The translations under genes were made by a program, and so were the position numbers. Below, in pieces: positions 34,162 through 45,349 of a DNA stretch of 64,000 nucleotides. The DNA is from Roridomyces roridus (Eukaryota > Basidiomycota > Agaricomycetes > Agaricales > Mycenaceae), in NCBI GenBank assembly GCA_029378245.1, contig JARKIF010000009.1, positions 124,001 to 188,000 on the forward strand, given 5' to 3'. How positions within the stretch are numbered: position 1 is the first letter of the stretch; the number at the start of each line of letters is the position of its first letter. Under the pieces are notes generated by a model that was given only the letters and a program-made list of their open reading frames with translations, was not told the DNA's origin and did no database searches.

Positions 34162-36509
34162 ATGATCTTCCTTGCACTCTGCGTCCTTCAGGTCATTCTC
34201 TGGTCTCCCCAGCTTTCAAGCGCTATCCGAGTCGACCTCGGCTACGCCACCTATGAATCTGATCTCCACCTCGCAGACGGCGTCGTCAGTTTCCTCGGAA
34301 TCCGGTACTCGGACTCTCCTACAGGTGGGCCGTTGTTTTCAATTCTCGGAGGTTGCCTCAGAATTACACAGGCCAGCAACGCTGGAGAAAACCACGGTCG
34401 CCTCCCGTAGTTTCGGGTGTACAAAATACGACCAGCAACCCACCGCAATGCCATCACATACCACTCGTTGGGACTCCGGGACGCTCTACAAACTCTCCGT
34501 TTAGAACTACGGGCATTGCTGAAAAGCCAAGCGTTTGCGTGCCTGCACCGTTCAGGTTAACGTACCCCAGAAAAGATGTGGCGCCTTATAGCGAGGATTG
34601 TCTCTTTCTAAAGTGAGTGCTTGTAAATCGGCCTCATTACACTTCTGTTCTGAACTCCTGCTAGTGTTCACGTTCCGGTAAATCAGAAGACGGACTCACA
34701 GCTGCCTGTAATCGTGTACATGCACGGCGGAGGGTAGACTACTGTCGCTTTCCTTCGAGTGCGAGGTTGATTCTGCTACAGGTACGACGCGGGGAGCGCC
34801 ACACTCTACCCTGTACACGACTTTGTCACCATGTCAAACTTTGGAGTTATCTCCGTCGCTATTCAATATAGACTGGGTGCCTTCGGTAAGCAACCTCTGC
34901 AAGTCCGACTTCAACGTGGTGGACTTGCAAAGGATTCTTGCCGGGAAGCAACGTAAAGGAAGACGGCGATCTGAATGTCGGACTGCGTAAGTTTCCTTCG
35001 CATACATCAAACGCTCAGTTGACACTTTTCTAGTCGATCAGGAATTCGCTCTCCAATGGGTCCAGAAATATGTAAGAACCACCCGGTTCTCCGCTCGTCG
35101 ACTCAGTTTTAGATATACAAGTTCGGAGGGGATAGATCCAGAGTGACGATCTGGGGTGAGTTTAGACTTTCTTGTTGATTTTCACGCATGAGACCCAAAT
35201 CAATACAGGTCAGTCCGCTGGCGCAGGTAGTGTGCTACAACATGCCGTGGCGCACGGAGGAAACACCCAACCGCCGCTCTTTCGATCTATCATCGCCAAC
35301 TCACCGTGTCTGCTATTCCAATATCGCTACGACGATCCTATACCGGAGGTGGGCCAGTTCACTTGTGTTTTCCAACTGGCAACTAACCTCAACACGAGGC
35401 GTTATACTCGGCGGTTGTCTCGGACGCTGGGTTAGTTCATCCCATCGTACTGCTGTTCATTAACACTCAATTTCTTAGCTGCGACACCGTTGATGATGCC
35501 ATGAAGTGTCTGCGCGATGTGGATGCTGCTGCCCTCCTCGATGCAGGCACACAAGTCGGGGCGTCCAGCTTTCTCGGCACGTTCACGTTTGTCCCAGTCG
35601 TAGATGGAACCTTCATCATGGAACGCCCGACTGAAACCCTTCAGCGTGGTCAAGTGAACGGGGTGCGTTCTCGAACAACTTCCTACTTGTGTATGTAGAT
35701 GGTTAATTTGCACAGGAAATGGTCCTCCTGACAACAACCGCCAACGAAGGCGCGCTATTCGTTAATCCCGACGCTATCGTGCATAATGGCCTCACGTTGC
35801 ATGATTACGCTCGAGGCTTGTTCCCGCGTTTGGATCCAACGCACATCAACGAACTCGTAACTTTGTACTCCAGCTTTGATTGGGCGAGCACGGTGGACCA
35901 AGCCACGGAGATGCTGGGAGATTGTACGTTGTGCACGTCTAATCTTCGGCGCCGGTTTAATTGCTTGTCTAGCGATATTTTTGTGTCCGACGTACTTTTT
36001 CGCGGAGGCTTTCAAACGACGCGCGTGGAAGGTCCGGAGTGTTGCCTCTTCGATTGAAGTTCTCGTGATTCAAGACTCTGTTGTAGGCTCGTCTGGACGT
36101 TGCCCCGGGATTTCACGGACAAGATCTTTCGTACGAGTTTTCGACGTGAGTACTCAACTCCACAGAGTAGCCACCTATAGCTAAGCCTTGGTTCACTCAG
36201 GTTCGCCATCCCACCAACGGTCACCGACCCGGCGTTCCTGGACGCCTTCCGGCAATCCTTCATCTCTCTGGCGTTGTGGGAAGACCCTGGTGTTCGTCTG
36301 AGCGGTGGTAGTATTCCCTCGTGGCCAAGTTGGTCGAAAGGTCACAGTGAGATGAGATTCGATGGTGGGTCGTTGGTTATACAGCCGTTTGCGACGGATG
36401 AGGAGTTGTTGGAACGATGCGAGTATGTCTTCTACCGCGTTGAGCTAAACTTAACGCTGATGCTGCATCTAGATTTTGGCGTAGCGTCGCGGCAGTCAAT
36501 GCTCAGTAA
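34162..36509 (+). CDS. Secreted type-B carboxylesterase/lipase
   Basis: Fifteen exons from 34162-34324 to 36473-36509 sum to 1653 nt, 550 residues. A signal peptide (MIFLALCVLQVILWSPQLSS) precedes the alpha/beta-hydrolase body: RWRKPRSPPVVSGVQ, YSEDCLFLNVHVP, IVYMHGGG (oxyanion region), AIQYRLGAFGF and LDQEFALQWVQKY. The nucleophile is in GQSAGAGSV, the acid is probably Glu in TANEGALF, and the His is in APGFHGQDLSYEF, so the triad is complete. Family members hydrolyse carboxylic esters, including lipids and aromatic esters. Introns are 41-55 nt and one exon is only 32 nt. A transposon is inserted 17 nt past the stop, likely in the 3' UTR. Confidence 0.93.
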
Positions 36510-36526
36510 TTGGACGTACATAGCTT

Positions 36527-37984
36527 GGATAATTCTATTTGGCAACCCCCGTGCCGGCTGTACGGGGGTTGTCAAGTAACATTCTTCTATTTGGCAACCC
36601 CGAGAGATAAGATAAAGGCTTCACGGGTTGACTTTCTGTCACCCGGCAAGGCTGGTACATCAACTGTCTGAGTGCAGGAACTTGTGAGCCCGGGAGGTGA
36701 TCTCCTGGCCTCACCGAGTCTTGCTCGGTCAAAAAGAATGTTTGCCGAGACACAGTCATGTTGTGATGAGATTTTCATGGTCCCGCTGCATGCCGGGACT
36801 GGGGCCTGGAGGCTCCCATTGTGCCGGCAGCCCGCCGAGTCTGAGCAGCCTCGGGATCATCACAATCGACATCGGCAAATTTGGGCAAGCAGGAACTGGC
36901 CTTGGAGCAGTGATTGAGATCAATATTCACACATCTTTGACCATGGGATGGCAGGCCTAATCAACACGGCAGTAGCACCGATTGTCCCAAAGCTGCTGCG
37001 GCATCACTCGGCAATCCCACTGCTTCCATCCCAAACACTTTTGCATTTCCGCAGTTGATATCAAATGTGATCTGGAAGAATTGATCCCGGCCCACCCGGC
37101 ATCTGTCGATCGCAATCACCGGTGCCGACAAATGCCGTCAGCGTAACAAGCAACAACACACTGCCTCTCTCCTTGCACCCTCACTGCGCCCGCCCGCCTG
37201 TCCTGTCGTTCATCATCCCGCTGCAGCACGCCGTGTCTCACCGTGGCTCGGAGGCCTGTAACTCGCGCGAAGCTGACCGACAGTGACTCAATGCTCACAG
37301 TTGGCTCACAGACTACAGTACGCGTTCGAGCCCCGGAGGTGCCAGGTGTGTCATCCACGCCGTTCTAGATGCTCGCCATTGACCATTTAGTCCCGTATGG
37401 TCCGCGACACGATTTCGTGCCATTGGGCGAGGTTGGGGCTCAGGTGGAGCGATGATATGCCAGATGTCTCGGCGTGTGTGATACCTCGCCATGCTCTGCT
37501 TCGTTTCCTCACCTATGCGTCATTTGCGATATCGTCGTCTATCGGATTCCCTCCACTTGCGCCGCTGCTGCCAAGTCAAGTACGCTCCCTGTCCCCGAGC
37601 AGTGTACTTGTTCCTTGCCCGCCCGCTCAGCACTGTCGACGCTATTCCCCGCACGAGACGACGCAGCCCGCGGACAGCTGTGTAGTGTAGTAGTGTAATG
37701 CAATGATATTTCCTTCATGTTGCTCAATGACGCGCGCTGGGGGACTTGCGATATTTTGTGGTGAACGGCATGTCTCGGTACTGTTTGTTGTGATCAAAGG
37801 TAGCCGAGCACCGCCGCCATCAAATCTGATAGGATTCTGTGATATCAACTGCGGAATCGCTACAACTCATCCCAAATTGTTGCAATATGAATCTTATCTA
37901 CCCACAACATTACGTAAATGTCTTTCGGCAACGACTGGCAACCCCCCCGTGCCAAAGAACCGGGGTTGCCAAATAGAATTATCC
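36527..37984. mobile_element. Non-autonomous Mutator-like (MULE) element, 1458 nt
   Basis: The first and last 23 nt (36527-36549 and 37962-37984) are perfect inverted repeats starting GGATAATTC and ending AACCCC. They are flanked by the exact 9-bp duplication ACATAGCTT (36518-36526 and 37985-37993). A 9-bp target duplication is characteristic of MULEs. Each end carries a second palindrome just inside (CAACCCCCGT, short loop, ACGGGGGTTG on the left), and CTATTTGGCAACCCC recurs at 36585-36599. No transposase frame is present. Confidence 0.88.
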
Positions 37985-38107
37985 ACATAGCTTGGGTATG
38001 GCATACTTTTTTTTGGGTGTTCCACTCGATCGTCATAAGTGGATCATCTCCTTTTTCTCTCCTTTCCCCTTTCCCCTTCCTTTCCCCTTTCCCCTACCTT
38101 CACTTCA

Positions 38108-39145
38108 ATGTTTCCTCCCGAACTAGTCGAGCTCATAATCCTCGAGGGCTGGCTCACTCTTTCCACCAGCAGCCACCGACATACGTACTCGATGACTCGA
38201 TGGATGATGGTCAGTCGCGAGTGGCTCAGCATCGTCGTCCCTATCTTCCTCCGCGACGTGTGGGCCACCAATCTCTGCGTTATGTTTCACATCGAGGATG
38301 CTACAAGCCGCGACTACCCTGGCATCGCCTACAAACTCGCCGGCATCCCCGACGTCAGGAAATACCTGTCTCAAAACTGTCGGTCTCTCACCGTTTCCGT
38401 TTACCAGAGACGCACAGGAGAGTACGACCGTCAGTGCACCGAGCTGGCGGAGTACGTCGCAGATCCGAGCCGGAAGGGGGTTGTGAAGCACTGGTGGGCG
38501 CCGTGGGGCTACAAAAGGGAACCGTACTACGGCATCCCCCTGAACATGCTCCGCAACGCTATCATGGATTGGCTCCCCAACATCACATCCCTCCATTTTC
38601 TCCTCGTCGACTGCCTCCCGACGTATTGGTTTTGGGACATGGAGTATGATATAAATGTCGAGCTAGACGAACTCAAGCGTCAGCGCAACTGGTCTGTGCT
38701 TGAGAGACTGCAACGATTCAACTCGGACCGCATCACCGATGTGCACTTTACATTCGCGTACACATCCCCTCCGCCGCCAGCGCTCATCAGTGCCCCGTGA
38801 GGTACCCTTTACCCCCCGCGCTCCACATCGGATCTACCGGGCAGCTTCCCCAAGTTCGACGTCGTCAAGAGACTCGTTGTTCGCGAGGCCAATGCCGATT
38901 TTGTCGCGTTCTTGGCCACCAAGTTTCCCCAGCTTGAATGCATCGAGTCGACGGCGGCTTTCGGGGCACAGGATCTTCCGCCCAAGGTAGCCGACAGGGT
39001 TGGGGACAGAATGGTTTTCCGGCGTCTTGCGCCAACTACGGAATGGGGCATCACGGGTAGCGATTTGAATGTTCCTCCCGATAGGATCGGGGTTCGAGTA
39101 GCGATTCGGATGTCCGTCCCAAAGATGACCCTCCTCCGGCCATGA
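38108..39145 (+). CDS. F-box-like agaric protein
   Basis: Exons 38108-38796 and 38845-39145 with a 48-nt intron sum to 990 nt, 329 residues. The N-terminus FPPELVELIILEGWLT and WMMVSREWLSIVVPIFLRDV have the F-box pattern of this fungal class. LPNITSLHFLLVDCL, ITDVHFTFAY, FDVVKRLVVREANADFVAFL and FPQLECIEST look like degenerate repeats. The role is presumably ubiquitin-ligase targeting. The end is odd: another frame at 39090-39369 encodes a low-complexity acidic then basic tail (SSSDSDVRPKDDPPPAMTAD to VFRKRKYPMK), suggesting that a frame change or an unseen splice gives a longer protein. Confidence 0.65.
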
Positions 39146-39528
39146 CGGCGGACTCTACCCCCGACACGAAGGAGAACAGTGCTTCTGTCTCGACCACGGA
39201 CGCTCCTCTCGCCCCGACGGCGAGCGCTTCCCCCGCCCCCAAAGTAAACTCGCCTGAGCGCATTGCGAAAGAGGATTCGAACTCTCCTCTTGCCCCGGAG
39301 AAGAAGAAAGCGTCCCTGTGGAGCGTCGTTAAGCGGGTGTTTAGAAAGCGCAAATACCCCATGAAATGATTAATTCATTATCCTTGTCGTGGACTTCTCA
39401 CCGTACCCTTATTCTCTATTCATGTAGAGTAGCACGAGTGCCAATTCAGACTTGCAGAAGTCGGTCACCCAAGGCCTTCATTACAGCCGGCGTCCTCTTC
39501 CAAGACGAAGAACCAAGCTAAAGGTCAC

Positions 39529-40961
39529 CTAGTACTCTTGCAACTGCTCCCTCATATACTCGATCATCTCCCTCTCCACCTTGGTATCTGCCGTCCGCTT
39601 GTTCGCCTTGCCGATGACGCCCCATGGGAGGACATACTGATCAAGTGAGGTCAATGATCATGAGTGGGCAACTCGATGAGAAAAAATCTAGTGGGAACAC
39701 ACCTGACCGGTAATCTGCGCAGGCGTAGCGGCCGTCGCGGCCCATAGTTGAGGAAGCGCGCCTCTCCTGTTGAGCAACTCATCCGAATCTCGCAGTACAA
39801 ATGATAAAAAGGTCCGTACGATGGGGGCCAGGACACGATGTGAAGGAGGCGCTGCAATAGACCCATCGTGTGTCTGTGGGCAGATTAAGCTTGAGGGAGG
39901 TCCAGGACAAGATCATATGTTGGAAAAACCTGGTGAGCTCTGACCGTATTGCACCGGGATGCACAGAACACGAGACAAGCACGTCCGAATGTGCCTTCGC
40001 CCAGTAGTTCGCCATGTAGATGTTTCCGATTTTGCTCCTGCCGTAGAGATATCTGCGCGACTCGGATTAGAAGACCCAATAGATGAAGTACTTGAAGCCA
40101 AACGCACACGGGCGCCAGGATGCTACCCTTTTCTTGATCCACGCGTCCCGCTCAGGTCCGTCCCTGAGGCTGGCGACATCGAACCCGCAGCCGGGTGCAG
40201 CGTGGTGTCCAATGGAGGAAGTAGTGATGATGCGTGCAGGGACCTTGCCATTGGAGTGCTCGTAAGACTTTGTGAGTGCGGGGAGAAGGAGTTCCGTGAA
40301 GAAAAAGTGACCCAGGACGTTGGTTCCGAATTCTGGTTTCACGTCAGTGGGAGGGGGCAGACGGAAGCACCGCAGGCAAAGACCGGCACGCGTAAATTTT
40401 ACGTGCGCTTATGTCAGTTAAAGCTTAAGACGGCCGTGCGCCGGTCTTTGCCCACAGTGAAAGGCCACGCACGCAGGTCGTGTCCCTGCTTCGTGAGCAT
40501 GTCGGTGGGGCAATTCATGACTCCACTGCGCATCGTCGTCAGAAAAGAAAAGGCAGAAAACGAGAGCTGGAGCCCACGTACGCGTTATTGAACAGTATAT
40601 CCAGCCTGCCCTCCAGCTTCAAGAAGCTCTCCGCCGCCTGACGCACGCTGGCAAGGTCTCCGAGATCGATCTGCAAGAAGATCGCCGTGGCCTTCGTTTC
40701 GGCCTCCAAAGACTGAATAGCAGTGGCAGCCTTGCCTGGCGAGCGCGCGGCGAGGTATACTTTGGCGTTCTTTAGCAGGAGCTGCTTCACCGTCTCGTAG
40801 CCGATGCCAGTGTTTCCGCCAGTGACGATGATAATCTAGAAATTGGTGTGAGATATCGAGCTTTCGGATGAGGGTTGCATGCCCCCCTTTCCCGAGAGAT
40901 CCGGAATGTCGCGGACGGGCTCAAAGGCAGGCTTGGACATGGGTCCGAGAACGCCTCCCAT
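39529..40961 (-). CDS. Retinol-dehydrogenase-like SDR, copy A (first intron donor damaged)
   Basis: Eight exons parallel copy B. They encode MGGVLGPMSKPAFEPVRDIP, IIVTGGNTGIGYETVKQLLL (cofactor site), LFNNAGVMNCP, DLQFGTNVLGHFFFTELLL, TTSSIGHHAAPG, YLYGRSKIGN (YxxxK) and a C-terminus in YVLPWGVIGKANKRTAD. Family members interconvert alcohols and ketones or aldehydes with NADP(H). The first intron (40836-40886) has no usable donor: after GGAAAG the sequence is GGGGGC and contains no GT at all, whereas copy B has GCGAGC. Without that splice the start exon hits a stop. Intron 3 is 140 nt because a 78-nt fold-back is inserted. It may be a dying duplicate. Confidence 0.7.
40375..40452. mobile_element. 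78-nt fold-back insertion in intron 3 of SDR copy A
   Basis: GGCAAAGACCGGC at 40375-40387 is the reverse complement of 40440-40452, with further short palindromes inside. Copy B's corresponding intron lacks it (46 nt against 140 nt). No clear target duplication. Confidence 0.65.
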
Positions 40962-41613
40962 TGTGGTTGAGGAGACGAAAATCGATCGTAGAAGGCTACT
41001 GCAGGCAGTCAGAAGGGCAGCAGCTCGGATTACTGGATATTGATGTCATCTTGACAAATTCATTGGTAAGACTCTCGCCTTCTTTGCGTCCGTCATGAGC
41101 GTACAGACTCCTAGCCTCGCAGCATGAGAATTCGAAGCAGAGTTTTCGTGTGGAATGACTTAATCGACTTTGATTTCACCATTCATTGACACGCTTTGCC
41201 GCAAGCTGCAATCTGGGAACGCAGGGAGGTTGAACGGCATCGCTCGTGAGATGATGGTGGTTGCAGTCAAAGATGGAAAAGGCATGGACAAGCATGAGAC
41301 GGCATTTCGGCCTCAGCTGTGCGCCAGTGAGTGGTTCTCTACTCATTATTGGATCAATTCACTTGATATAGTCTGGAAGGTCGGGACACGACGAAGATGG
41401 TTCATCCAAGTCGAGTGAGGTCGGAAATATCATGTGTGGATATTGATTATAGTACACGCACGGCTGAGCAATGATCAGAGTGCGAACGGTAATGAACATA
41501 ATTCGCTCCAACATCCCAATGGACGGAAAACGCCTTCCGATTCATCACTACGGTCCGTCAAAAAGAGCGAGACGAATCGGCAAGTGGTTCCATTACCTCA
41601 CGGCAGCACAAAT
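40962..41613. other. Intergenic, no recognisable gene
   Basis: Short open frames only, between SDR copy A and the broken F-box gene. Confidence 0.5.
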
Positions 41614-43166
41614 TCAGAAGATAGAGCCTCGAACTCTCAGAATGGATGCCACCTTCTCCCAAATAGTGTAGTAGCCCGCCATCGTGTTATCCCACTCGAC
41701 CTCCGCAAAAATTGGCACACTGAGGTGCATCAGCCGCGGGCAGATACGCGCGATAAATTGCGCCACAGGATCTGCGTTTGAAATGGGCGACGCAGAGACC
41801 TGTAAGTTGGCCAAACGTTCGAGGTAGAAGTCGCCTTGTGATTCTGGAATCACCGTGGCGTCAAGCGCGATTGAAAGAAAGCTGAGACTGGGGCAATATT
41901 CGGCGAATGCTTCCAAGCAGCGAAGGGTGATGCGAGGCCGGGAGATACCCAGGCGCTTTTCCAGCGTCAATTGTCTGATACGCGGCCAAGAGCGGGCCAT
42001 GTCGACAACCGTGCCATCGTCCAAGTCGAAACCAACGGCTGTGTTAATGGAAACATTGGTGAGATTCTTGAAACAGAAAAGGTGGCGGAGTGAAGAAGCC
42101 CAGATGGTATAGTTGGGGGCGTCGGAAGGATGGATCAAAGTATACTCGTTGCAGAATGTAAACTTTGTCAGGGAGGAATGAGAGATGCCACTCTCCATGG
42201 CAGAAAACAGAAGATGCGTCTCGTTCGCAGTTGGAGCTTCACGAGTGCATTCGAAAAACCACGAGGCCAGCGGAATGTTGTGGCCTCTTTGGAAAAGGAC
42301 GAGACGCAGAAGCAAGATCGGTGAGGTCCAACTCCACAAGCGATGCAAAGAACGGCTGGCCTCCTGGTGGGGGGAAGTCGGAAGGGAAGGAATTCAGAGT
42401 CAACTCCCGGAGGCTCGTGAGACGAGAGAGATGGTCAAGGGCAGGACCATCCAGCACGTCTGTAGAAAGTGACTGAATGTGGTCCAATCCGCGTACGCAC
42501 TCCGACAAGGCAGCGACAGCAGATGGGGACGGCCCGGACGGGGTCGCATAATTGACGCATTTCATGTGTGTCACCTGGGGACAACGAGTGGCGAGGGACG
42601 AAACCAATGCAAAAGCGGCGGGGTTGTCACTTGGGAATTGGATTGAAACGAGCTGCGGGAAGAGGAAGGATTCGAAAAAGTTTCGAATATCGTCATCTGC
42701 CCGGAACGACCAATCTACACCTCGAAGAATGGGGAACATTGATTCGGAGAGCCAAGGATGTACACTATCGACCATGGCCGAGGCATCGAAATGGTGAGCA
42801 CGGGAGTTGAGTTGTCCAATGTATGCTGCGTAGAAGCGCACACGCTCAAAATCTGATCCTTGCAATGACCGACGTGGCGTCTTTGACGATGGTGAATCAA
42901 TATTCAGTGAGTGAGTATGCCACGCACCATTGTATGGTATAAATTGTACATCTTTACTTCTTCGGTGAGACTGTAGGCATCCGAATAGGGAGGCACCGAA
43001 GGAGATTTATCAGATCCGCCGACGCCCAAAGCAGTGCGAGTGCGTGGTCGGAGAAAACGGTCGAGGTCCTTGCCAGCACCGCGAGGTCGAGGAGGTTCTC
43101 ATGGTGTACGTATAGGTGAGAGGTGATGAGTTCCACAAGTTCGGGGACCTGGAGGCAGCGATGCAT
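41614..43166 (-). pseudogene. F-box/LRR paralogue with two frameshifts
   Basis: The F-box exon starts MHRCLQVPELVELITSHLYV; an upstream ATG at 43181 is also in frame. Two extra bases near 42990 (CCTATTCGG against CCTTCGG) shift the end of exon 1. After the 47-nt intron (42881-42927) exon 2 runs to about 42298, where one extra C turns ASRLFQRG into ASRPFPKR. The correct sequence then continues in another frame to 41614 (LFSAMESGISHSSLTKFTF, CPSLSFLSIALDATVIP). Two independent lesions make this a pseudogene. It lies between two SDR copies. Confidence 0.85.
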
Positions 43167-43503
43167 GGAGGAGAAAGGCAAGAGGCAAGATCAGAAAATG
43201 ATCGACAGAATGGCTTACCTAATACTTCTGCCGAAAGTTCAAGTTTCAACCCGCCACAAAAAATAGCGAGCACCTACATCCTCATGAGGCTCGGACCAGT
43301 CCTTTCCTGTGGTATAAAATACACTCTAGGTGCTAATACCTCCCCCAAAAAAGTGCCTACATACGAGGTCCGCAAGGCCGCCTCACATCCAGCGCTATAG
43401 ATAATTGACCCGAGTCCTACATCCTTGCCGCCACGCTCCTTGAACCCTATCACATCCCTCCAAACGGACCTGACACATCCATCCAATTGCAATTGGAGCC
43501 CAT
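43167..43503. other. Intergenic, no recognisable gene
   Basis: It contains the AGATCAGAAAATGAT word shared by the upstream regions of the F-box/LRR paralogues, but the longer conserved block is degraded. Confidence 0.45.
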
Positions 43504-44826
43504 CTAGTACCCTTTCAGCTGCTCCCTCATATACTCGACCATCTCCGTCTCCACCTTTACATCCGCCGCCCTTTTATCCGCCTGGCCGACGACGCCCCAT
43601 GGGACGACGTACTGATTTGTCTCGTTCAGTGGCCAGGCGACGAGGAGAAACATTATTGAAAACCTACCTGACCGGTCATCTGCGTGGGTGTAGCGGCCGT
43701 CGCGGCCCACAGTTGGGGAAGCGCTCCTCTCCTGTTGAACAACTCATGGGCATTTCCGACAGCAGAAAGGAAAGGAAATGATACATACGAAACGGGCCAA
43801 GACAAGAGGTAGCCGATGTACTGCATCAGGCTCATCGAGTGCCTGAGAGCAGTTTAATTTAGGGGGCCAAGGACAAGATGTCTGACGCACCTGGTGAGCT
43901 CTGAACGTATTCCACCGGGATGCACCGAGCACGAGACGAGCACGTCCGAGTGTGTCTTTGCCCAATAGTTGGCGATGTAGATGTTTCCGATCTTGCTGCC
44001 ACCGTAGAGAGAGCTGTATAAGAGAGCGAATCTGCGGTCAGTCGAAGCACAGCCGGAGTCGGAGGGCGAAAGCACAACGCCGCCATGAACCCCCTTTTCT
44101 TGATCCACGCGTCGCGTTCAGGTCCACCTTTAAGGCTCGCGACATCCATCCCGGACCCGGGTGCAGCGTGGTGTCCGACGGAGGATGTAGTGATAATACG
44201 CGCGGGAACCTTGGATTGCTCGTAGGACTTTGTGAGCGCGAGCAAGAGGAGTTCGGTAAAGAAAAAGTGGCCGAGGACATTCGTTCCGAATTCTATTCTC
44301 GCCTTGAATAAAATACATAAGAACCTCGGGCCACGCACGCAGATCGTATCCTTGCTTCGTGAGCATATCGGTGGGGCAATTCATAACTCCACTGTATATT
44401 ATCGTCAAAAGAAAGCAGAAAACGAGTTCTGACACCCACGTACGCGTTATTGAACAAGATATCCAGCTTCTGCTCTTGCTTCAAAAAGCTCTCCGCCGCG
44501 TGACGCACGCTAGGAAGATCTCCGAGATCGAGCTGCAAGAAGATCGCCTTGCCCTTCGTTTCTGCCTCCAAAGATTGAATAGCAGTGGCAGCCTTGTCCG
44601 GCGAGCGTGCGGCAAGATATACTTTTGCGTTTTTGAGCAGGAGCTGCTTCACCGTCTCGTAGCCTATGCCAGTGTTTCCGCCCGTGACGATGATGACCTG
44701 GAAAGTGGTAAGAGGTAAGTATTGAGCTTCGGCTGACGTTCGAATGCTCGCCTTTCCCGAGAGGTCTGCGATGTCGCGGGCGGGCTCAAAAGCAGGCTTG
44801 GACATGGGTCCGATAACGCCTCCCAT
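43504..44826 (-). CDS. Retinol-dehydrogenase-like SDR, copy B (intact)
   Basis: Eight exons (44752-44826, 44444-44697, 44339-44391, 44091-44292, 43891-44013, 43789-43842, 43668-43731, 43504-43611) sum to 933 nt, 310 residues. TGGNTGIG, LFNNAGVMNCP, TTSSVGHHAAPG and SLYGGSKIGN supply the cofactor site, structural Asn and YxxxK. VSCSVHPGGIRSELTR and YVVPWGVVGQADKRAADVKV follow as in fungal members of this class. The first intron (44698-44751) is GC-AG, with donor gcgagc. It is close in sequence to copy A 2.5 kb away, so the two arose by local duplication. Confidence 0.9.
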
Positions 44827-45349
44827 TTTGTCGTTGGTGGAGGAGGAAGAAGAAAATTTGATCGCAAATCCCGGCAAATCACAAGTATGTGTTTCGGCAC
44901 ATATGTGTGATCCCGTATGACAAATAGCTTGTGTTGGAACTGTATCTGTGTGCGCCGTGCGGAGCACAAGTTGGAATTCGTTTCACAGCTAAAAGCACCG
45001 CGCATCTATCACGAAAGTTCAACATGCAACTTAGAAACCCTGACTATCTCCGCTTCCAACCTCACCTCCTTGGTACGCTTTTCACGGCGTACTAACGAGC
45101 AAATAACCTGAGTTACAGTCGAGAACCGGAAGCTACAGCCTACACGCGATATAGGATCGGTTCGTTTTGAGACCACCTGTGTGTGACAGTACTCAAATTG
45201 TACGCCGCTGGAACGTTGCTGCGAGCTGAAACTGGCTACATAAGGTAGAAGGAAATTACAGCAGATTCAATAGCGTATACAGTCCCTCGTTAGTAAGAAG
45301 TAACCCAAAAACCGTCTATAAAGATCCTGGACTCTCAATCCACGCCAAC
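44827..45349. other. Intergenic, no recognisable gene
   Basis: Upstream of SDR copy B and downstream of the LPMO gene; nothing recognised. Confidence 0.5.

Noticed and set aside
36527..37984. Several 60-100 residue frames inside the MULE-like element
   Set aside because: None resembles a transposase; they overlap on both strands with no conserved motif.
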